Shown: piece by piece, positions 24,391 to 34,402 of the stretch
How the letters are laid out: each line of letters opens with the position of its first letter
How positions within the stretch are numbered: position 1 is the first letter of the stretch
DNA from: Sutcliffiella horikoshii
GTDB taxonomy: Bacteria; Bacillota; Bacilli; Bacillales; Bacillaceae_I
Assembly (NCBI RefSeq): GCF_019931755.1
Contig: NZ_CP082918.1
Location: 3,452,001 to 3,516,000, forward strand
DNA: 64,000 bases
Reading direction: 5' to 3'
The notes under the pieces: generated by a model
The model's input: the letters and a program-made list of their open reading frames with translations, nothing else
Databases searched by the model: none
Told to the model about the DNA's origin: nothing
Position numbers and translations under genes: made by a program

Positions 24391-24794
24391 TCTCTGCCAA
24401 GCACTGCTTCTAGTTCATGTACAAGTGTATGACCAAGCTCAATAAACTCTTTTGGAAAAGTGGCATCTGGATCTTCCGGTTCTGAGAACTGGTCAAATGA
24501 TGCCGTTCTGTTCCATACATGTACGTTGTCATCTATTCCAATCTGGTATTTGTGTGAGAGCAAGAACGGTCTGCCGAGCTCGACTGTGGTCCCTTGTGAA
24601 TCCAATTGACCGTCTACAGACTGGAATGGGACTCTCAAGAATTGATATCCGACTTCATCATCTATTTTGTAGTCGAAATAGCCGTGGTCATAGTCCCAGT
24701 TTCCTCCGATGGAATATCCGATGGCTTTTAGTTCCTGCTCTAATTTATATAACTGAAACTCCGCACCTTCGATTTTTGAAGGAATAGGAATCAT
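24387..24794 (-). CDS. yugN: YugN-like family protein
   Basis: 135 residues from ATG 24794 (AGGAGGG seven bases upstream). Soluble, beta-rich, with GGNWDYDHGYFDYKI and VGYQFLRVPFQSVDG. Matches the YugN-like family of unknown function and the yugN position between yugO and pgi in B. subtilis. It ends tail to tail with yugO, sharing stop-codon bases and leaving no space for a terminator. Confidence 0.88.
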   Translation of the reverse strand: MIPIPSKIEGAEFQLYKLEQELKAIGYSIGGNWDYDHGYFDYKIDDEVGYQFLRVPFQSVDGQLDSQGTTVELGRPFLLSHKYQIGIDDNVHVWNRTASFDQFSEPEDPDATFPKEFIELGHTLVHELEAVLGRD

Positions 24795-24856
24795 AGCAAT
24801 CCCTCCTTTTATATGGGTAGGTTTCCCCATGGAGGGGTTTTCATGCATGTTGAAAT

Positions 24857-24906
24857 AGGGATAGTTCCTTATAACCTGATGGTCGTAGGAACTATCCCTT
24901 TTTTAA
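24857..24906 (+). terminator. Plus-strand terminator beyond the start of yugN
   Basis: Perfect 13-bp stem AGGGATAGTTCCT (24857-24869)/AGGAACTATCCCT (24887-24899), followed by seven T on the plus strand. The only plus-strand gene upstream is yugO, 470 bases away, so a yugO transcript stopping here would cover all of yugN in antisense. Confidence 0.8.
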
Positions 24907-24923
24907 AAGTTGGGTTATACACC

Positions 24924-25051
24924 GCTGTGGATTTCCGCAAATGGCTTCGCTTTCCTAGGGGCGCTGCTGGAGCCTCCTCGGCTTCGCCTGCGGGGTCTCC
25001 ACCTAGCGCTATCTCCCTCAGGAGTCTTCGCCTTTTGCTTCAATCCACAGC
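24924..25051 (+). repeat. Palindromic element copy 3 (single unit)
   Basis: GCTGTGGATT (left) and AATCCACAGC (right) form a perfect outer stem. Inner sequence includes GCAAATGGCTTCGCTTTCCT and GAGCCTCCTCGGCTTCGCCT. Differs from copy 5 at one internal base I noticed, and in a 4-base block of each end. Confidence 0.88.
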
Positions 25052-25087
25052 TATGTGGTCCATAATCCAATATATAAACTTTTTAAC

Positions 25088-26437
25088 TTATTTTAATCGT
25101 TTTTCTAGTTCTGCTTTGACTTCTTCGAAACCTGGTTTGCCTAGAAGTGCGAACATGTTTACTTTGTAAGCTTCTACTCCAGGTTGGTCAAATGGGTTTA
25201 CTCCAAGAAGATATCCGCTCATTGCGCATGCTTTTTCAAAGAAGTACACAAGGTAACCGAATGTGTATGCGTCCATAGCAGGAATATTGACCACAAGGTT
25301 TGGCACTCCACCATCCGTGTGCGCAAGCAGCGTCCCTTCGTATGCTTTCGTATTAACAAAATCAACTGTTTCCCCTGCAAGGTAGTTCAGGCCATCCAAA
25401 TCAGACGCTTCTTCCTCTACTGTCAACTCATGACGAGGAGTGTCTACTTTGATAATCGTTTCAAAAAGATCTCGACGTCCTTCTTGTACATATTGACCCA
25501 TTGAATGAAGGTCTGTAGAGAAGTTGGCAGACGCTGGGAAGATACCTTTTTGGTCTTTCCCTTCACTCTCTCCGAATAATTGCTTCCACCATTCAGAGAA
25601 GTATTGAAGTCCTGGTTCATAGTTGATCAGCATTTCAATCGTTTTTCCTTTGTTGTAGAGAACATTACGAACGGCTGCATATTGATAAGCTGGGTTTTCT
25701 TCCAACTCAGACTTAGAGAAGTCACGGCTTGCATCTGCTGCACCTTTCATCATCGCCTCGATATCCGCTCCTGAAACTGCAATCGGCAATAACCCTACTG
25801 CTGTAAGTACAGAATAGCGTCCACCTACATCATCCGGAATGATAAAGGACTCATAGCCTTCTTCGGTTGCAAGTGTTTTCAAGGCTCCACGTGCTTTGTC
25901 TGTTGTAGCGTAAATGCGTTTACGGGCTTCTTCCTTTCCGTATTTTTCTTCTAAGATCTTGCGGAAGATACGGAAAGCCAATGCTGGTTCTGTTGTGGTA
26001 CCCGATTTAGAAATCACGTTGATAGAGAAGTCTTTTCCTTCTAAAAGGTCCATTAGATCTCTCATGTAAGTAGAACTGATGTTATTCCCAACAAACACAA
26101 CCTGAGGAGTTTTACGTTGCTCCTTTGATAGAGCGTTGTAGAAAGAATGATTTAGCATTTCTAGAGCTGCTCGGGCACCAAGGTATGATCCGCCGATACC
26201 TACTACTAACAAAATGTCTGAATCGTTTTTGATTTTCTCTGCACTCTTTACAATTCGTGCAAACTCTTCTTTGTCGTAATCTGTAGGCAGGTCAATCCAA
26301 CCAAGGTAGTCATTACCCGCCCCTGTTTTTTCATGTAATGAATGATGGGCAACCTTTACCGCATCACGTAAGTATGTAATTTCATGTTCGCCAAAAAAGG
26401 ATAAAGCTTTTTTATAATCAAAGCGAATATGTGTCAT
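25088..26437 (-). CDS. pgi: Glucose-6-phosphate isomerase
   Basis: 449 residues from ATG 26437 (GGAGG nine bases upstream; 12 further codons have no site). SIS-domain motifs [24 protein letters not shown] and [14 protein letters not shown], with the active-site region [13 protein letters not shown]. Interconverts glucose-6-phosphate and fructose-6-phosphate. The position next to yugN matches B. subtilis. Confidence 0.97.
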   Translation of the reverse strand: MTHIRFDYKKALSFFGEHEITYLRDAVKVAHHSLHEKTGAGNDYLGWIDLPTDYDKEEFARIVKSAEKIKNDSDILLVVGIGGSYLGARAALEMLNHSFYNALSKEQRKTPQVVFVGNNISSTYMRDLMDLLEGKDFSINVISKSGTTTEPALAFRIFRKILEEKYGKEEARKRIYATTDKARGALKTLATEEGYESFIIPDDVGGRYSVLTAVGLLPIAVSGADIEAMMKGAADASRDFSKSELEENPAYQYAAVRNVLYNKGKTIEMLINYEPGLQYFSEWWKQLFGESEGKDQKGIFPASANFSTDLHSMGQYVQEGRRDLFETIIKVDTPRHELTVEEEASDLDGLNYLAGETVDFVNTKAYEGTLLAHTDGGVPNLVVNIPAMDAYTFGYLVYFFEKACAMSGYLLGVNPFDQPGVEAYKVNMFALLGKPGFEEVKAELEKRLK

Positions 26438-26570
26438 ATATATTAACCTCCAAAAAACATATTTGCATGCCAATTTTCACTTTACATAATACTGTCCGAT
26501 AATTCAAGGATTCCTCTGTTCTGTAAGCGGATACAATTAAAATATTTCATTTCTTCTTGCTTACTCTCAC

Positions 26571-26600
26571 AAGAAAACGGCTATACATAGTGTATAACCG
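26571..26600 (-). terminator. Terminator between the 82-residue gene and pgi
   Basis: On the minus strand CGGTTATACACTATGTATAGCCG folds into a hairpin, followed by TTTTCTT. Confidence 0.75.
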
Positions 26601-26627
26601 CTCTCCATCTTCACTTTGTCTTCACCA

Positions 26628-26876
26628 TCAAGTCGGTTCGACTTCGACTTCTTCATTTTCCTTTTTTGCCACGACAATTCGGATGTATTCCCGTGGCTTA
26701 AATGGTTGGATGACATTCGAGCTTCCCTGTTGATTAGATCCAATTAGCACTATGGATGAATCTCCATTGTAATAATGGTCCACATAATCTCTTTTTTGCT
26801 CAACACTCAACCACCATGCACCAGCAAATAAAGTAGAAAATATGGATAGTGCAACAGCTGCTTTTCTTTTCACCAT
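26628..26876 (-). CDS. Small exported or membrane-anchored protein, unknown
   Basis: 82 residues from ATG 26876. A basic start (MVKRKAAVAL) and one hydrophobic helix (about 5-22, ending WWLSVEQ) are followed by a polar outer domain with DYVDHYYNGDSSIVLIG and an acidic tail EEVEVEPT. Signal anchor rather than cleaved peptide likely. No family recognised. Not part of the pgi transcript, given the terminator after it. Confidence 0.6.
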   Translation of the reverse strand: MVKRKAAVALSIFSTLFAGAWWLSVEQKRDYVDHYYNGDSSIVLIGSNQQGSSNVIQPFKPREYIRIVVAKKENEEVEVEPT

Positions 26877-27216
26877 ATCTACCACCACCTATGACTAGGA
26901 TGGCTAAAAAATCGACATTTTATGCAATTGGAAAAAATTTTTTCAGGCCTGTTTTGACTAGTTTCTATCATATTTAATATGCAGGACAAAATCGGTCCAT
27001 ACTAACAAACAGTAAGGATGCAAGCGGTTATGATTTAGTATATAATTTGATTTAGTAATTTTTCTTTACAAATAATAATTCCTTTTTACACGTAACAAGG
27101 CAGGTACCAAACGGATAGAGTGACACTATCTTAGAAAAAAATGGTATTTGGCGTTGTTTTCTTATGTTTAGAAGGGAACACTATTATTTATAGAAGAAAC
27201 AGAGGAGGTTTGTGTC
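26877..27216. promoter_or_regulatory. mrp operon promoter and leader region
   Basis: A TATAAT box lies at 27041-27046, with only a poor -35 (ATGCAA) 17 bases upstream. The putative leader of about 165 bases contains a GATAG-N7-CTATC hairpin (near 27115-27131) and the TACCAAAC...GGTATTTGG near-repeat. No known riboswitch class recognised. Confidence 0.35.
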
Positions 27217-29628
27217 TTGTCACTGATTCATTTAGTGATTTTATCGCCTTTCTTGTTGGCGATTCTTGTGCCCTTTGCGCATAAGTATTTCAAAAGCATA
27301 CATACAGGGTGGTTTGTATTCGTATTGCCACTCGTTTTGTTCATTTACTTTCTCCAATTTTTAAGCACCACCATGAACGGGGAAACATACACAAGCACCA
27401 TGAAATGGATTCCTTCCATTGGGATAGATTTCGTTGTTTACCTGGATGGACTAGGACTGCTCTTTGCCCTGCTAATAACAGGTATCGGTGCGTTGGTCGT
27501 TCTTTACTCCATTTATTATCTATCTAAAGAAAAAGAAGCATTAAATACGTTTTATGTTTACTTACTCATGTTTATGGGTGCGATGCTTGGGGTTGTACTT
27601 TCGGACAACCTACTTGTTATGTATTCCTTCTGGGAGTTGACTAGTATTTCTTCCTTCCTGTTGATCAGTTACTGGTATCATCGCGAAAAATCTCGCTACG
27701 GTGCACAGAAGTCTATGTTGATCACAGTGTTTGGTGGATTGGCAATGCTCGCTGGAATCATCCTCTTATATTTGATGACTGGATCGTTCAGCATTCGAGA
27801 AAACATCGCGAATGTGGATGTAATCACCAGTCATGAACTATTTGTACCGGCACTTCTTTTATTTTTGCTTGGTGCCTTCACAAAATCAGCTCAATTCCCA
27901 TTTCACATCTGGTTGCCGGACGCAATGGAAGCCCCGACACCTGTCAGTGCATACCTTCACTCCGCAACCATGGTTAAGGCGGGTATCTATCTTGTAGCTC
28001 GTATGAGTCCTGTCTTCGCAGGTGCGCCGGAATGGTTCTGGCTTGTATCAGGATTCGGTATTGTGACATTGTTCTGGGGATCATTCTCTGCCGTTAAACA
28101 AACGGATTTGAAAGCAATTTTGGCTTTCTCTACTGTCAGTCAACTTGGTCTGATTATGTCCTTGCTGGGTATCGGTAGTGCAGCAGCACATTATGATTAC
28201 ATTGGAGAGAATGCTTATACGATTGCAACCCTTGCAGCGGTATTCCATTTAATCAACCATGCAACCTTTAAAGGAAGCTTGTTCATGGTTGTCGGAATTG
28301 TCGATCACGAAACAGGAACTCGTGATATACGAAAGCTTGGCGGGTTGATGAACTTAATGCCTATTACTTTTACTCTGGCAATAATCGGAGCATTCTCGAT
28401 GGCTGGTTTACCTCCTTTTAACGGATTCTTGAGTAAAGAGATGTTCTTTACCGGGATGTTGCAAGCAACAGAGATAAGTGCTTGGAATATGGAAACTCTC
28501 GGTATGATTTTCCCAGTGCTTGCCTGGGTTGCAAGTGTATTCACATTTATTTATAGCATGGTTCTAGTTTTCAAGACTTTTACAGGGAAATACCAGCCTG
28601 AGAAGTTGGATAAAAAGCCGCATGAAGCACCGATTGGCATGCTTATTCCGCCAATCATCCTGGCTTCATTAGTCGTTATTTTCGGTTTCTTCCCAATGTT
28701 GTTAAAAGGGGTTATCGAGCCTGCACTATATTCCATTCTTCCATCAAATGTTCTATCTGTAGAAGTGAAAATTTATCATTGGCACGGCTTTAATACAGAG
28801 CTGTTCATGACAATTGGAGTAATTCTTGTAGGGGTTCTTCTCTACCTTACAGTGGCAAAATGGGGAAAAATTTACGACTGGTTCCCACAAAGGCTTACAC
28901 TTAACAGATTGTATGATGGTGGGTTAGTAGCATTGGATAGGGGTTCTTCTGCCTTTACCAAATCACATATGACAGGCTTTATTCGTGACTACCTTGTTAT
29001 GATTTTTGGATTCATGATTATATTGCTTGGAGTTCTGCTGTTTTCCACCGATGCATTTAATGTGAATCTGACAAATGTGGCGCCTGCAGGAATTTATGAA
29101 GTAATTTTAGCACTTGTTATGGTCATTTCAGCGGTAACCATTCTATTTGTAAAATCTAGACTGGCAGCTATCATTGCACTTGGTGCAGTCGGATATTCTA
29201 TGTCCCTGTTTTTCGTATTGTTTAGAGCACCGGATTTGGCATTAACTCAATTAGTTATTGAAACAGTCTCGGTAGCGTTGTTCTTGTTGTGTTTCTATCA
29301 CCTTCCAGAGCTATCAAAGAAGATGGACAGACTTCGCTTTAAAGTGACGAATTTCATCATTTCACTAGGTGTTGGTCTTATAGTCATCTTTATCGGTCTT
29401 TCCGTTAACAGCTCAAAGTTGTTCGAATCAATATCCAGTTATTTTGAAGCAGCTTCTTATAAAGAGGCTGGCGGAAAAAACATGGTTAACGTAATACTGG
29501 TTGATTTCCGTGGCTTTGATACATTATTTGAAATTGCCGTACTTACCATAGCCGCTTTTGGTATTTACGCGATGATTAAGCTAAGACTTGCAGATAAGAA
29601 GGGAGGAGTAAAAGGTGAAAGTAAATGA
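27217..29628 (+). CDS. mrpA: Na+/H+ antiporter subunit MrpA
   Basis: 803 residues; TTG start with AGAGGAGG eight bases upstream. About 20 membrane helices. N-terminal part is homologous to NuoL/complex I proton pumps (FWELTSISSFLLISYW, STVSQLGLIMSLLGIG, HLINHATFKGSLFM). The C-terminal part carries the MrpA-specific DUF4040 and MbhE-like region (RAPDLALTQLVIETVSVALF). Largest subunit of the seven-protein complex that exchanges internal Na+ for external H+. First gene of mrpA-G. Confidence 0.96.
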   Translation: MSLIHLVILSPFLLAILVPFAHKYFKSIHTGWFVFVLPLVLFIYFLQFLSTTMNGETYTSTMKWIPSIGIDFVVYLDGLGLLFALLITGIGALVVLYSIYYLSKEKEALNTFYVYLLMFMGAMLGVVLSDNLLVMYSFWELTSISSFLLISYWYHREKSRYGAQKSMLITVFGGLAMLAGIILLYLMTGSFSIRENIANVDVITSHELFVPALLLFLLGAFTKSAQFPFHIWLPDAMEAPTPVSAYLHSATMVKAGIYLVARMSPVFAGAPEWFWLVSGFGIVTLFWGSFSAVKQTDLKAILAFSTVSQLGLIMSLLGIGSAAAHYDYIGENAYTIATLAAVFHLINHATFKGSLFMVVGIVDHETGTRDIRKLGGLMNLMPITFTLAIIGAFSMAGLPPFNGFLSKEMFFTGMLQATEISAWNMETLGMIFPVLAWVASVFTFIYSMVLVFKTFTGKYQPEKLDKKPHEAPIGMLIPPIILASLVVIFGFFPMLLKGVIEPALYSILPSNVLSVEVKIYHWHGFNTELFMTIGVILVGVLLYLTVAKWGKIYDWFPQRLTLNRLYDGGLVALDRGSSAFTKSHMTGFIRDYLVMIFGFMIILLGVLLFSTDAFNVNLTNVAPAGIYEVILALVMVISAVTILFVKSRLAAIIALGAVGYSMSLFFVLFRAPDLALTQLVIETVSVALFLLCFYHLPELSKKMDRLRFKVTNFIISLGVGLIVIFIGLSVNSSKLFESISSYFEAASYKEAGGKNMVNVILVDFRGFDTLFEIAVLTIAAFGIYAMIKLRLADKKGGVKGESK

Positions 29629-30037
29629 TTTAATCTTACAAACCACCACTACCCTTTTAACGTTTATCATCTTAATCTTCTCTGTCTATCTTTTCTTTGC
29701 TGGACACTACACACCAGGCGGAGGATTTATCGGCGGGTTGATGACATCTGCTGCTCTGGTGTTGCTTTTACTTGCTTTTGACAAAAAAACCGTACAAAAA
29801 GCACTACCATTCAACTATCTATCGATTGCAGCGGTGGGATTAATGATATCCATCATTACAGGGGTCATTGCTCTTTTCTTTGATGTACCTTTTCTAACCC
29901 ATACCTTTGGTTATGTGGAGTTGCCCTTACTTGGTGAAACCGCATTAACTTCTACTTTACCATTTGATTTGGGTGTTTATTTAGTAGTAGTAGGGATTGC
30001 AATGACCATTATTCAAACGATAGGAGAGAGTGAATAA
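29615..30037 (+). CDS. mrpB: Na+/H+ antiporter subunit MrpB
   Basis: 140 residues, four helices, with the MnhB signature FAGHYTPGGGFIGGLMTSAA. Start GTG/ATG region overlaps the mrpA end by 14 bases with GGGAGG inside mrpA. Its stop shares a base with the mrpC ATG. Confidence 0.95.
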   Translation: MKVNDLILQTTTTLLTFIILIFSVYLFFAGHYTPGGGFIGGLMTSAALVLLLLAFDKKTVQKALPFNYLSIAAVGLMISIITGVIALFFDVPFLTHTFGYVELPLLGETALTSTLPFDLGVYLVVVGIAMTIIQTIGESE

Positions 30038-30378
30038 TGGAGATTATTATGACGATCGTAGCGGGTGTATTAATTGCAACCGCTACTTACCTAATGTTAT
30101 CCCGAAGCATTTTACGGATTATTATCGGAACAGCACTATTATCCCACGGAGCCCATTTGTTGTTATTGACCATGGGGGGATTAAAAAGAGGGGCTGCACC
30201 TTTACTTGGCCAAGAAGCAGATGCATATACCGACCCGTTGCCTCAAGCTTTAATATTAACGGCAATCGTTATTGCATTCGGTGTCACTTCCTTTTTATTA
30301 GTTCTTGCCTATAGGGCTTACCAAGAACTAAAAACAGATGATATGGATCAATTAAGGGGAAATGAAAATCATGAATAA
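30037..30378 (+). CDS. mrpC: Na+/H+ antiporter subunit MrpC
   Basis: 113 residues, NuoK-like with three helices: LIATATYLMLSRSILRIIIG, LLSHGAHLLLLTMGG and LPQALILTAIVIAFGVTSFL. Start at ATG 30037 (TAATG junction with mrpB), matching MrpC homologues beginning MEI. Confidence 0.95.
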   Translation: MEIIMTIVAGVLIATATYLMLSRSILRIIIGTALLSHGAHLLLLTMGGLKRGAAPLLGQEADAYTDPLPQALILTAIVIAFGVTSFLLVLAYRAYQELKTDDMDQLRGNENHE

Positions 30379-31852
30379 CTTAGTAATATTGCCGATACTG
30401 ATCCCTTTAATCACCGCAACACTATTATTGCTCATACCTAAAAAGGTAAAGCTTCAAAAAGTGATCAGCGTCATTTCGTTAACGGCTACAACCATTGCAG
30501 CAATGGTTCTTGTCCATACTGTATATCTTAATGGCATTCAAACATTGGAAATTGGAAGTTGGAGGCCGCCCTTTGGGATCGTGCTCGTAGCAGACATGTT
30601 TGCCGCTCTCCTTGTACTAACTGGTGTGATTGTGAGTTTCACTTGCGTCCTATTCTCCTTTCGCAATATTGGGAAGGACAGAGAGAACTTTTTCTTCTAT
30701 GCATTTACACAATTTTTGATCACAGGGGTTATGGGCGCATTTCTTACAGGCGACCTGTTCAACCTATTCGTATTCTTCGAGGTTATGCTAATGTCCTCCT
30801 ATGCATTGATAGTGCTTGGAGGTACTAGAATTCAACTTAGAGAGTCTATCAAGTATCTATTGGTTAACATTATTTCCTCTGCTTTATTCGTTATAGCATT
30901 AGCTTATTTGTACGGATTAGTAGGGACACTGAATATGGCAGATGTGTCAAGTAAGATTGCACAATCCGGTCAAACGGACATAGTGACAGTAGTGGCAATT
31001 CTGTTCTTAATTGTATTTGGATTAAAAGGTGGAATATTCCCGTTATACTTCTGGCTGCCTGGTTCCTACCAAGCTCCACCATATGCCATTACAGCCATTT
31101 TTGGGGCTTTGTTAACAAAAGTCGGTGTGTATTCCATCTATAGAATATTCACGTTGATTTTTTATCACGAGCCGCAAATCACTCATCAAATTATTGCTGC
31201 TTTAGCCATCATCACCATCCTTATTGGTGCTATCGGAGCAATCGCTTATTGGGACGTTAAGAAAATATTGATTTATAATATTGTTACAGCAGTTGGAGTG
31301 ATCATTTACGGAATCTCCATTGCTACTGAAACCGGTTATGCAGGCGGAATTTATTATCTTGTTCATGATATGGTCATAAAAGGCGCTCTGTTTTTATTGG
31401 CAGGAGCGATGTTTACCATTACAGGGACTGATAATATAAAGAAAATGGGTGGATTGATTAAACGTCACCCACTATTGGGATGGATGTTCTTCACCGCATG
31501 CCTGGCGCTTGCCGGAATTCCTCCTCTAAGCGGTTTTGTTGGGAAAATTCTACTAGCTCAAGGCGGTTTAGAACAGGAACATTATATATTCGTAGGAGTC
31601 ATGCTTTTCAGTAGTTTGCTGGTATTGTATTCCGTAATGAAAATATTCATGAACTGTTTCTTTAGGGAAGAAGTATTAAGTCCAAAAGAAGAAAAAGGTA
31701 CAACCAAGGGCCTTGTTTATCCTTCGGTCATTTTAATCGCACTCTCTGCTTTCCTTGGTCTAGGAGCAGAATTCGTATATCCATACGTTTTTGAGGCGGC
31801 AGAAACATTGATGGATCCATCCATCTATATCCAAGCAGTTTTAAAGGAGTAG
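30371..31852 (+). CDS. mrpD: Na+/H+ antiporter subunit MrpD
   Basis: 493 residues, about 14 helices, NuoM/N-like. Motifs NLFVFFEVMLMSSYALIVLG with the key Glu, LKGGIFPLYFWLPGSY with the conserved Lys, and YNIVTAVGVIIYGI. Start taken at ATG 30371 (MNNLVILPILIP as in B. subtilis); an ATG three codons earlier is too close to the RBS. Overlaps mrpC by 8 bases. Confidence 0.95.
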   Translation: MNNLVILPILIPLITATLLLLIPKKVKLQKVISVISLTATTIAAMVLVHTVYLNGIQTLEIGSWRPPFGIVLVADMFAALLVLTGVIVSFTCVLFSFRNIGKDRENFFFYAFTQFLITGVMGAFLTGDLFNLFVFFEVMLMSSYALIVLGGTRIQLRESIKYLLVNIISSALFVIALAYLYGLVGTLNMADVSSKIAQSGQTDIVTVVAILFLIVFGLKGGIFPLYFWLPGSYQAPPYAITAIFGALLTKVGVYSIYRIFTLIFYHEPQITHQIIAALAIITILIGAIGAIAYWDVKKILIYNIVTAVGVIIYGISIATETGYAGGIYYLVHDMVIKGALFLLAGAMFTITGTDNIKKMGGLIKRHPLLGWMFFTACLALAGIPPLSGFVGKILLAQGGLEQEHYIFVGVMLFSSLLVLYSVMKIFMNCFFREEVLSPKEEKGTTKGLVYPSVILIALSAFLGLGAEFVYPYVFEAAETLMDPSIYIQAVLKE

Positions 31853-31858
31853 TTTCGC

Positions 31859-32335
31859 ATGGCTTTTCAAATTTTGATAAATGTAGTAATTGCATTCAGT
31901 TGGATGTTTCTTAAAAATCAATGGGCCTTCCCCGACTTCATCATTGGATACTTTTGGGGGCTTGTTATCTTATTTTTAATGAGAAGGTTTCTTCCCGGCA
32001 GGTTTTATTTTGAACGGGTGCTGGCAGCCGGAAGACTATTTTTCCTGTTTTTGCGGGAACTCGTTCTTGCAAACGTACAAGTAATTCGTGATATTCTGCG
32101 TCCTAAACTAAAAATAGAACCGGGAATTTTCGCCATGCCGACAGAGCTGAAAAGCGAATGGGAAATCACGTTGCTCTCTCTATTAATAACTTTAACTCCC
32201 GGTACATTAGTAATGGATATTTCTGATGATAATAAGATTCTTTATATCCATGCCATGAATATCCCAGATGCAGATCAGGCAGTGGCAGAGATAAAAAACA
32301 CCTTTGAAAAAGCGATCATGGAGGTGACCCGTTAA
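31859..32335 (+). CDS. mrpE: Na+/H+ antiporter subunit MrpE
   Basis: 158 residues. Two or three N-terminal helices, then a cytoplasmic domain with LRPKLKIEPGIFAMPTELKS and LLITLTPGTLVMDIS, typical of MnhE. Needed for normal antiport activity. Six bases after mrpD; its stop abuts the mrpF ATG. Confidence 0.95.
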   Translation: MAFQILINVVIAFSWMFLKNQWAFPDFIIGYFWGLVILFLMRRFLPGRFYFERVLAAGRLFFLFLRELVLANVQVIRDILRPKLKIEPGIFAMPTELKSEWEITLLSLLITLTPGTLVMDISDDNKILYIHAMNIPDADQAVAEIKNTFEKAIMEVTR

Positions 32336-32632
32336 ATGATTGAAAGCACATTTGACTTATTGCTATCCATCAGCTTAATTATCATCTCCATCGCAACTTT
32401 AGGACTGGTATATCGGGTTATCAAAGGTCCTTCCGTACCGGACCGTGTAATGGCATTAGATTCTATTGGAATCAACCTAATTGCCATTACAGCCATCACC
32501 TCCATCATGTTAAGAACAGATGCCTTCTTAGAAGTTATCCTTCTAATCGGGGTCATTGCTTTTGTAGGTACCGTTGCGTTTTCTAAATTTCTGCAAAAAG
32601 GAGAGATAATTGAGTATGACAGAGACAATTAA
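32336..32632 (+). CDS. mrpF: Na+/H+ antiporter subunit MrpF
   Basis: 98 residues, three helices, with the MnhF pattern YRVIKGPSVPDRVMALDSIG containing the conserved Asp pair. Start directly after the mrpE stop. Confidence 0.95.
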   Translation: MIESTFDLLLSISLIIISIATLGLVYRVIKGPSVPDRVMALDSIGINLIAITAITSIMLRTDAFLEVILLIGVIAFVGTVAFSKFLQKGEIIEYDRDN

Positions 32633-33008
32633 CATATTCATTGGCGTTGTCGTACTGCTAGGTTCTCTTCTTAGCTTAGTAACGACCATTGGCTTGATTA
32701 GACTGCCAGATGTTTATACACGCAGTCACGCAGCCTCCAAGAGCGCCACGCTTGGTGTCTTGTTGATTCTAGTTGGTGCTTTACTATATTTCTGGTTTGC
32801 AGACAATTATTTTAGTGCACGCTTGGTACTTGGAATAGTGTTTGTCTTTATTACAGCCCCTGTTGCAGGTCATCTCATATCAAGAGCAGCCTATTACACA
32901 GACGTCCCTCTTTGGGGAAAGACAGTTCAGGATGATTTAAAGACAAAAGAACGCCCTAAAACAAAAAAAGAAGTAGAAAATAGACAAAAGGTCCATACTG
33001 AGGCATAA
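32616..33008 (+). CDS. mrpG: Na+/H+ antiporter subunit MrpG
   Basis: 130 residues from ATG 32616, by analogy with MTET starts. A TTG two codons earlier has better spacing to AAGGAG and may be the true start. Three helices, MnhG motif LIRLPDVYTRSHAASKSATL and VFITAPVAGHLISRAAY, charged tail. Overlaps mrpF; closes the operon, followed by a terminator. Confidence 0.94.
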   Translation: MTETINIFIGVVVLLGSLLSLVTTIGLIRLPDVYTRSHAASKSATLGVLLILVGALLYFWFADNYFSARLVLGIVFVFITAPVAGHLISRAAYYTDVPLWGKTVQDDLKTKERPKTKKEVENRQKVHTEA

Positions 33009-33010
33009 AC

Positions 33011-33056
33011 AAAAAGCTGGCAAAACCGTATTCGGTTCTGCCAGCTTTTTTTATTT
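33011..33056. terminator. Bidirectional terminator of mrp and the alcohol dehydrogenase gene
   Basis: AAAGCTGGCA-AACCG and CGGTT-TGCCAGCTTT form a long hairpin with TATT loop, flanked by T-runs on both strands. Confidence 0.9.
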
Positions 33057-34219
33057 TATAAAGATGCTTTCAAAATGGAAGTGACATCTTCATGTGAAAG
33101 TGATTTAAAATTCCCTACTGCTCCTTGTGACATAACATGATCAGCCATTTTATCGATATTCTTATCATCAATATCATAATCGGCTAAACGTGTAGGAGCG
33201 CCAAGGCTTGACCAGAATTCACGAAGTCTGCGAATGCCCTCCAGTGCTATTTCCTCGTCTGTTGAACCATTATCCTGTACCCCAAACACCCTAACAGCCA
33301 ACTGTTTGAATCGACTTAAGTTTGCACCCATAACATGTTCCATCCAATTCGGGAACAGGATAGCCAATCCACCAGCATGAGGGATGTCATAGATGGCAGA
33401 AACAGCATGCTCAATGCCATGAGTCGCCCAGTCGCCACGATATCCCATCTGCAGCATACCATTAAGCGCGATGGTTCCATTGTAAAGAATCGTTTCGCGG
33501 TGTTCATAGCTCTCCAGGTCTTCTAATAGCTTGGGAGCCGTTTCCATCACAGTGGTTAGAACAGCCTCGCACATACGATCTTGCAGTGGTGTGTTAGTTG
33601 TCTGATGGAAATACTGCTCTAATACATGTGACATCATATCAACAATACCGTAAACAGTGTGATCTTTTGGTACAGTAAAGGTATTGACCGGGTCTAGAAT
33701 GGAGAACTTCGGAAACGTCACTGGACTGCCCCAGCCGTATTTTTCATTCGTTTCCCAATTGGTGATAACAGATCCTGCATTCATTTCAGAGCCTGTTGCA
33801 GCAAGTGTCAATACTGTTCCAAACGGCAGAGCTTCTGTTGCAATTTGCTTTTTAAGTACAATATCCCAGACGTCGCCATCATATTTAGCACCGGCAGCGA
33901 TTGCTTTCGTACAATCGATTACACTTCCGCCACCAACGGCCAAAAGGAAGTCGATTTGATTTTCTTTGCAAAGCTCGACACCTTTTCTTACTGTTGATAA
34001 TCTAGGATTAGGTTCCACTCCTGCAAGCTCCGTTACCGTTGCACCTGCTTTATGTAAAGTGTTGATCACATCATCATAAAGCCCGCTTCTCTTAATACTT
34101 CCTCCACCATAAACAAGGAGAACGTTTTTGCCGTAAGCCTCCATTTCCTGTGGCAACGTTTCTAGTTGCCCTTTTCCGAAAATTAGCTTTGTTGGATTAT
34201 AAAAAGTAAAATTATCCAT
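33056..34219 (-). CDS. Iron-containing alcohol dehydrogenase (butanol dehydrogenase, YugJ/YugK-like)
   Basis: 387 residues, group III alcohol dehydrogenase. NAD(P) loop [14 protein letters not shown], metal ligands in [13 protein letters not shown] (Asp, His) and the two histidines of [20 protein letters not shown]. Reduces aldehydes such as butyraldehyde, or reactive aldehydes. yugJ and yugK are both of this family in B. subtilis at this position; only one is present here. Confidence 0.92.
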   Translation of the reverse strand: MDNFTFYNPTKLIFGKGQLETLPQEMEAYGKNVLLVYGGGSIKRSGLYDDVINTLHKAGATVTELAGVEPNPRLSTVRKGVELCKENQIDFLLAVGGGSVIDCTKAIAAGAKYDGDVWDIVLKKQIATEALPFGTVLTLAATGSEMNAGSVITNWETNEKYGWGSPVTFPKFSILDPVNTFTVPKDHTVYGIVDMMSHVLEQYFHQTTNTPLQDRMCEAVLTTVMETAPKLLEDLESYEHRETILYNGTIALNGMLQMGYRGDWATHGIEHAVSAIYDIPHAGGLAILFPNWMEHVMGANLSRFKQLAVRVFGVQDNGSTDEEIALEGIRRLREFWSSLGAPTRLADYDIDDKNIDKMADHVMSQGAVGNFKSLSHEDVTSILKASL

Positions 34220-34402
34220 TACTATTACCTCCCTTTTGCCATGATTATGGATTATTTTTTCCTTGCATGCAAAGAATTAGCTTCAAGGATGAGACTTCTC
34301 ACTTTTATCATGCTTCTACAAAAAAAATTTATAAATGAATAATTTCTGTTCAGTTACAAAATATATGGAGGAAAGCACTTATATTCTCAAGGAGGGAATG
34401 TT

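Noticed and set aside
24813..25169. 118-codon plus ORF across element copy 3 and the pgi end
   Set aside because: Same artefact of the palindromic repeat; antisense to pgi.
27100..27216. Riboswitch in the mrpA leader
   Set aside because: Small inverted repeats only; no match to conserved cores of sodium, manganese or other riboswitches that I can recognise.
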